A stretch of 6,499 nt of DNA, from the NCBI GenBank assembly GCA_028748945.1, contig JAQTOL010000189.1, forward strand, positions 1 to 6,499. The letters run 5' to 3'. The translations under genes and the position numbers were made by a program. This document shows, piece by piece, positions 4,849-6,499 of this stretch (positions are counted from its first letter, which is position 1; each line of letters begins with the position of its first letter). A model generated the notes under the pieces. That model did no database searches. It was given only the letters and a program-made list of their open reading frames with translations, and was not told where the DNA came from. The DNA comes from Paludibacter sp. Lineage in GTDB: Bacteria; Bacteroidota; Bacteroidia; Bacteroidales; Paludibacteraceae.

Positions 4849-6499
4849 GAGCAAAATGGTTCGTTCTTTTACCTTTGCATCCAATTCGTTATAAAATGTA
4901 AGATTTTCCATAGCAATGGCTGTTGCATCGGCTAGCGTTTGAATAACTACAATTTGTTCATTGGTCGGACGATGATTGGTTGCCCAATAAACGCCGATTG
5001 CCCCGACAGGATTTTTTGTTCGAATCGGAATCATGGCTAAACTCTTTACAAAAGTTGGACGATATGCCTCATGTGGAATACGGGCATCTTTGTAAATATC
5101 TTCTATTATAACCAATTCACGATGAAGCATAGTCCAACCGCTAATACATTTTTCTAACGGAAACTTTTGTCCTTTCCATAAAGGTTTGATAGAATCTTCA
5201 TTGACATAGCTACACTGATCTTCATCCCGTAAAACAAAAGTAACACCATCTGCTTCTGTTAAATTTCTTGCTACCGACATAACCGAATTTATAATTTCAT
5301 CCATCGAACGGGCCAGCGTTAAATTTTGAATAACTTCAATCAGATTTTGCAGATGATTGTTTAGACGGTATATTTCAAGTTCATCTTGTTTTCGTTTCAT
5401 TTCATTTTCGATAAACTCAACGGCAAACGAAATATTCGCCGATATTTCATCGAATAATTTTAATTCTACGTCATTAAAAAAATAAGACTCACTCGCATAG
5501 ATCATAAATGCTCCAATAGTTTTACCAAATACTACTATTGGAAATGAAGCGGAAGATTTATATCCCAGTTTTAAAGCGTTATCACGCCATGGAATCATTT
5601 CAGGATTATTGGCTATATCATTTGCTATAGTATGAATTCCTGTTTGAACAGTCTGACCTGTGGGACCATGACTTAGTTTCGAATCTGTCAAATCAATATT
5701 AATTTTTTCTAAATAATCATCTGTAAATCCATTTGATGCAACAGGAATTACTTTAGTTGAATTTTCATCAACGATACCAATCCAGGCCATTACAAACTTC
5801 CCGTCCTGAACAGCAATTCTACACACTTCATTATAGAGGGGTATTTTATCTTGAACGTGCACAATGGCATGATTAATATTGCTAAGCACTGCATAAACAC
5901 GGTTCGCCTTTTTAATTTCTTCTTCTGCCAGCTTTCGTTCTGTAATATCCTGAAAAGATCCACGAACGCGAATCACTTTACCGTTTCCAATAGTCGGATG
6001 TCCAATAGTCTGAACCCATTTATGATTATTCTTCTTTGTAACCATTTCAAGTTCAAGATTGTATGATTTCCCTGATTCAATGGCCTCTTTAATTGCATTT
6101 TCTATTAATAAGCGATTTTCTTCCTTATAGAAGCTCATCCCAATTTCAACATTTGTTTCGTCATTTGGATCGAGATCATGAATACGGGCTACTTCATCTG
6201 TCCAGGTACCTTTTCCTGTTTCCGTATCAAAATCCCAACCACCAATCTTTGCAGCTTGCCCCATTTCCTTGAGCAAAAGTTCATGATATTTTGACTTTTC
6301 TTCTGCTTCTTTGCGTTCGGTAATATCTTCAAAAATTCCGATTATACCAATAACCTTATTATCAGAATCTCTGTAAGGAACTTTAGTTGTATGTATTATA
6401 CTTTCCTTTCCAAATAACACAATTTTTTCTTCAATGTCAATAATTTCACCTTTTTCTATTACTTCCCTGTCATCGCTTCTGTACTTTTCGGCTAACTCA
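4846..6499 (-). CDS. Histidine kinase sensor half: PAS-PAS-GAF-GAF, 5' end beyond window, ends at in-frame TAA
   Basis: This is the sensory part of a cytoplasmic or membrane-attached histidine kinase. The frame is open to the right edge, so the GTG at 6420 is not the start: upstream codons continue a PAS domain (KYRSDDREVIEKGEIIDIEE). Counting from the first complete codon, 550 residues are visible. Residues 1-63 are the end of one PAS domain closing with GIFEDITERKEAEE. About 72-190 are a PAS_3-type domain (AAKIGGWDFDTETG, ending RGSFQDITERK). About 200-365 are GAF domain 1 (FVMAWIGIVDE, ASFPIVVFGKTIGAFMIYAS). About 385-535 are GAF domain 2 (CISGWTMLHRELVIIEDIY, SLAMIPIR, GAIGVYWA). Then comes the signalling helix YNELDAKVKERT. 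Translation ends there, before the HisKA domain, which continues in the same frame downstream. On its own this half could bind ligands but could not signal by phosphorylation. No ligand is evident. Confidence 0.88.
   Translation of the reverse strand, partial: ELAEKYRSDDREVIEKGEIIDIEEKIVLFGKESIIHTTKVPYRDSDNKVIGIIGIFEDITERKEAEEKSKYHELLLKEMGQAAKIGGWDFDTETGKGTWTDEVARIHDLDPNDETNVEIGMSFYKEENRLLIENAIKEAIESGKSYNLELEMVTKKNNHKWVQTIGHPTIGNGKVIRVRGSFQDITERKLAEEEIKKANRVYAVLSNINHAIVHVQDKIPLYNEVCRIAVQDGKFVMAWIGIVDENSTKVIPVASNGFTDDYLEKINIDLTDSKLSHGPTGQTVQTGIHTIANDIANNPEMIPWRDNALKLGYKSSASFPIVVFGKTIGAFMIYASESYFFNDVELKLFDEISANISFAVEFIENEMKRKQDELEIYRLNNHLQNLIEVIQNLTLARSMDEIINSVMSVARNLTEADGVTFVLRDEDQCSYVNEDSIKPLWKGQKFPLEKCISGWTMLHRELVIIEDIYKDARIPHEAYRPTFVKSLAMIPIRTKNPVGAIGVYWATNHRPTNEQIVVIQTLADATAIAMENLTFYNELDAKVKERTILL

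Larger units (their letters stand above)
4153..6499 (-). pseudogene. Whole hybrid view: multi-PAS/GAF histidine kinase split by one nonsense codon
   Basis: The two preceding fragments are one ancestral gene. They share one reading frame, and the junction reads KERTILL-stop-ATNKELEAFSYSVSHDL, which lines up with the usual linker into HisKA (ERT-x-x-L-[E/K/Q]-A-x-NKELEAF) with only the stop replacing a residue. No frameshift, deletion or insertion is needed. Domain order would be PAS, PAS, GAF, GAF, HisKA, HATPase, with more possible upstream of the window. Whether it is a true pseudogene, an assembly or base-call error, or expressed by readthrough cannot be settled from the sequence. Confidence 0.7.

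Noticed and set aside
5146..5148. Cys in the KCISGW segment of the second GAF domain as a bilin chromophore site
   Set aside because: The surrounding motif does not resemble the phytochrome or cyanobacteriochrome chromophore pocket that I know; the Rcp1-like partner alone is not enough evidence.
6418..6420. GTG as the start of the histidine kinase
   Set aside because: Codons upstream to the window edge stay open and encode matching PAS sequence, so the true start is outside the window.

Overview
The window looks like a piece of a Bacteroidota chromosome. It is AT-rich, lacks obvious Shine-Dalgarno sequences, carries two copies of the Bacteroidota -7 promoter element (TAnnTTTG, here TATCTTTG both times), and encodes a secreted C10 (streptopain-like) cysteine protease plus PAS/GAF sensor kinases typical of that phylum. 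No genus can be named from the sequence alone.

Layout. Positions 1-1483 (minus strand) hold a C10 peptidase gene that runs off the left edge. It has a signal peptide, an inhibitory prodomain and a catalytic domain with all key residues. Positions 1484-1815 form a divergent intergenic region with one promoter facing each way and two adjacent small inverted repeats in the protease leader. Positions 1816-2697 (plus strand) encode a ten-helix EamA/DMT-family transporter. The TTG at 1768 that would lengthen it lies inside the promoter, so the ATG at 1816 is preferred. After a 65-base convergent gap, the rest of the window (2763-6499, minus strand) is a signalling operon. In transcription order it holds a large PAS-PAS-GAF-GAF histidine kinase (5' end beyond the right edge), a single-domain Rcp1-like response regulator, and a receiver-PAS protein with no kinase or DNA-binding output.

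The most notable feature is that the histidine kinase is interrupted by one in-frame TAA (4846-4848), placed exactly between the last GAF domain with its signalling helix and the HisKA domain. Coding similarity continues in the same frame on both sides, with no frameshift. The downstream fragment has a complete ATPase domain, but its only usual start codon (TTG 4785) lies beyond the phospho-accepting histidine (4801-4803). The kinase is therefore a fresh pseudogene, a sequencing error, or an unusual split or readthrough system.

How the genes would work together: an intact kinase would sense through PAS/GAF domains and pass phosphate to the overlapping Rcp1-like regulator (ATGA overlap) and perhaps to the receiver-PAS protein 11 bases further on. 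No DNA-binding output domain is present in the operon as seen. The protease and transporter appear to be independent units. No RNA gene, CRISPR array or mobile element was seen.
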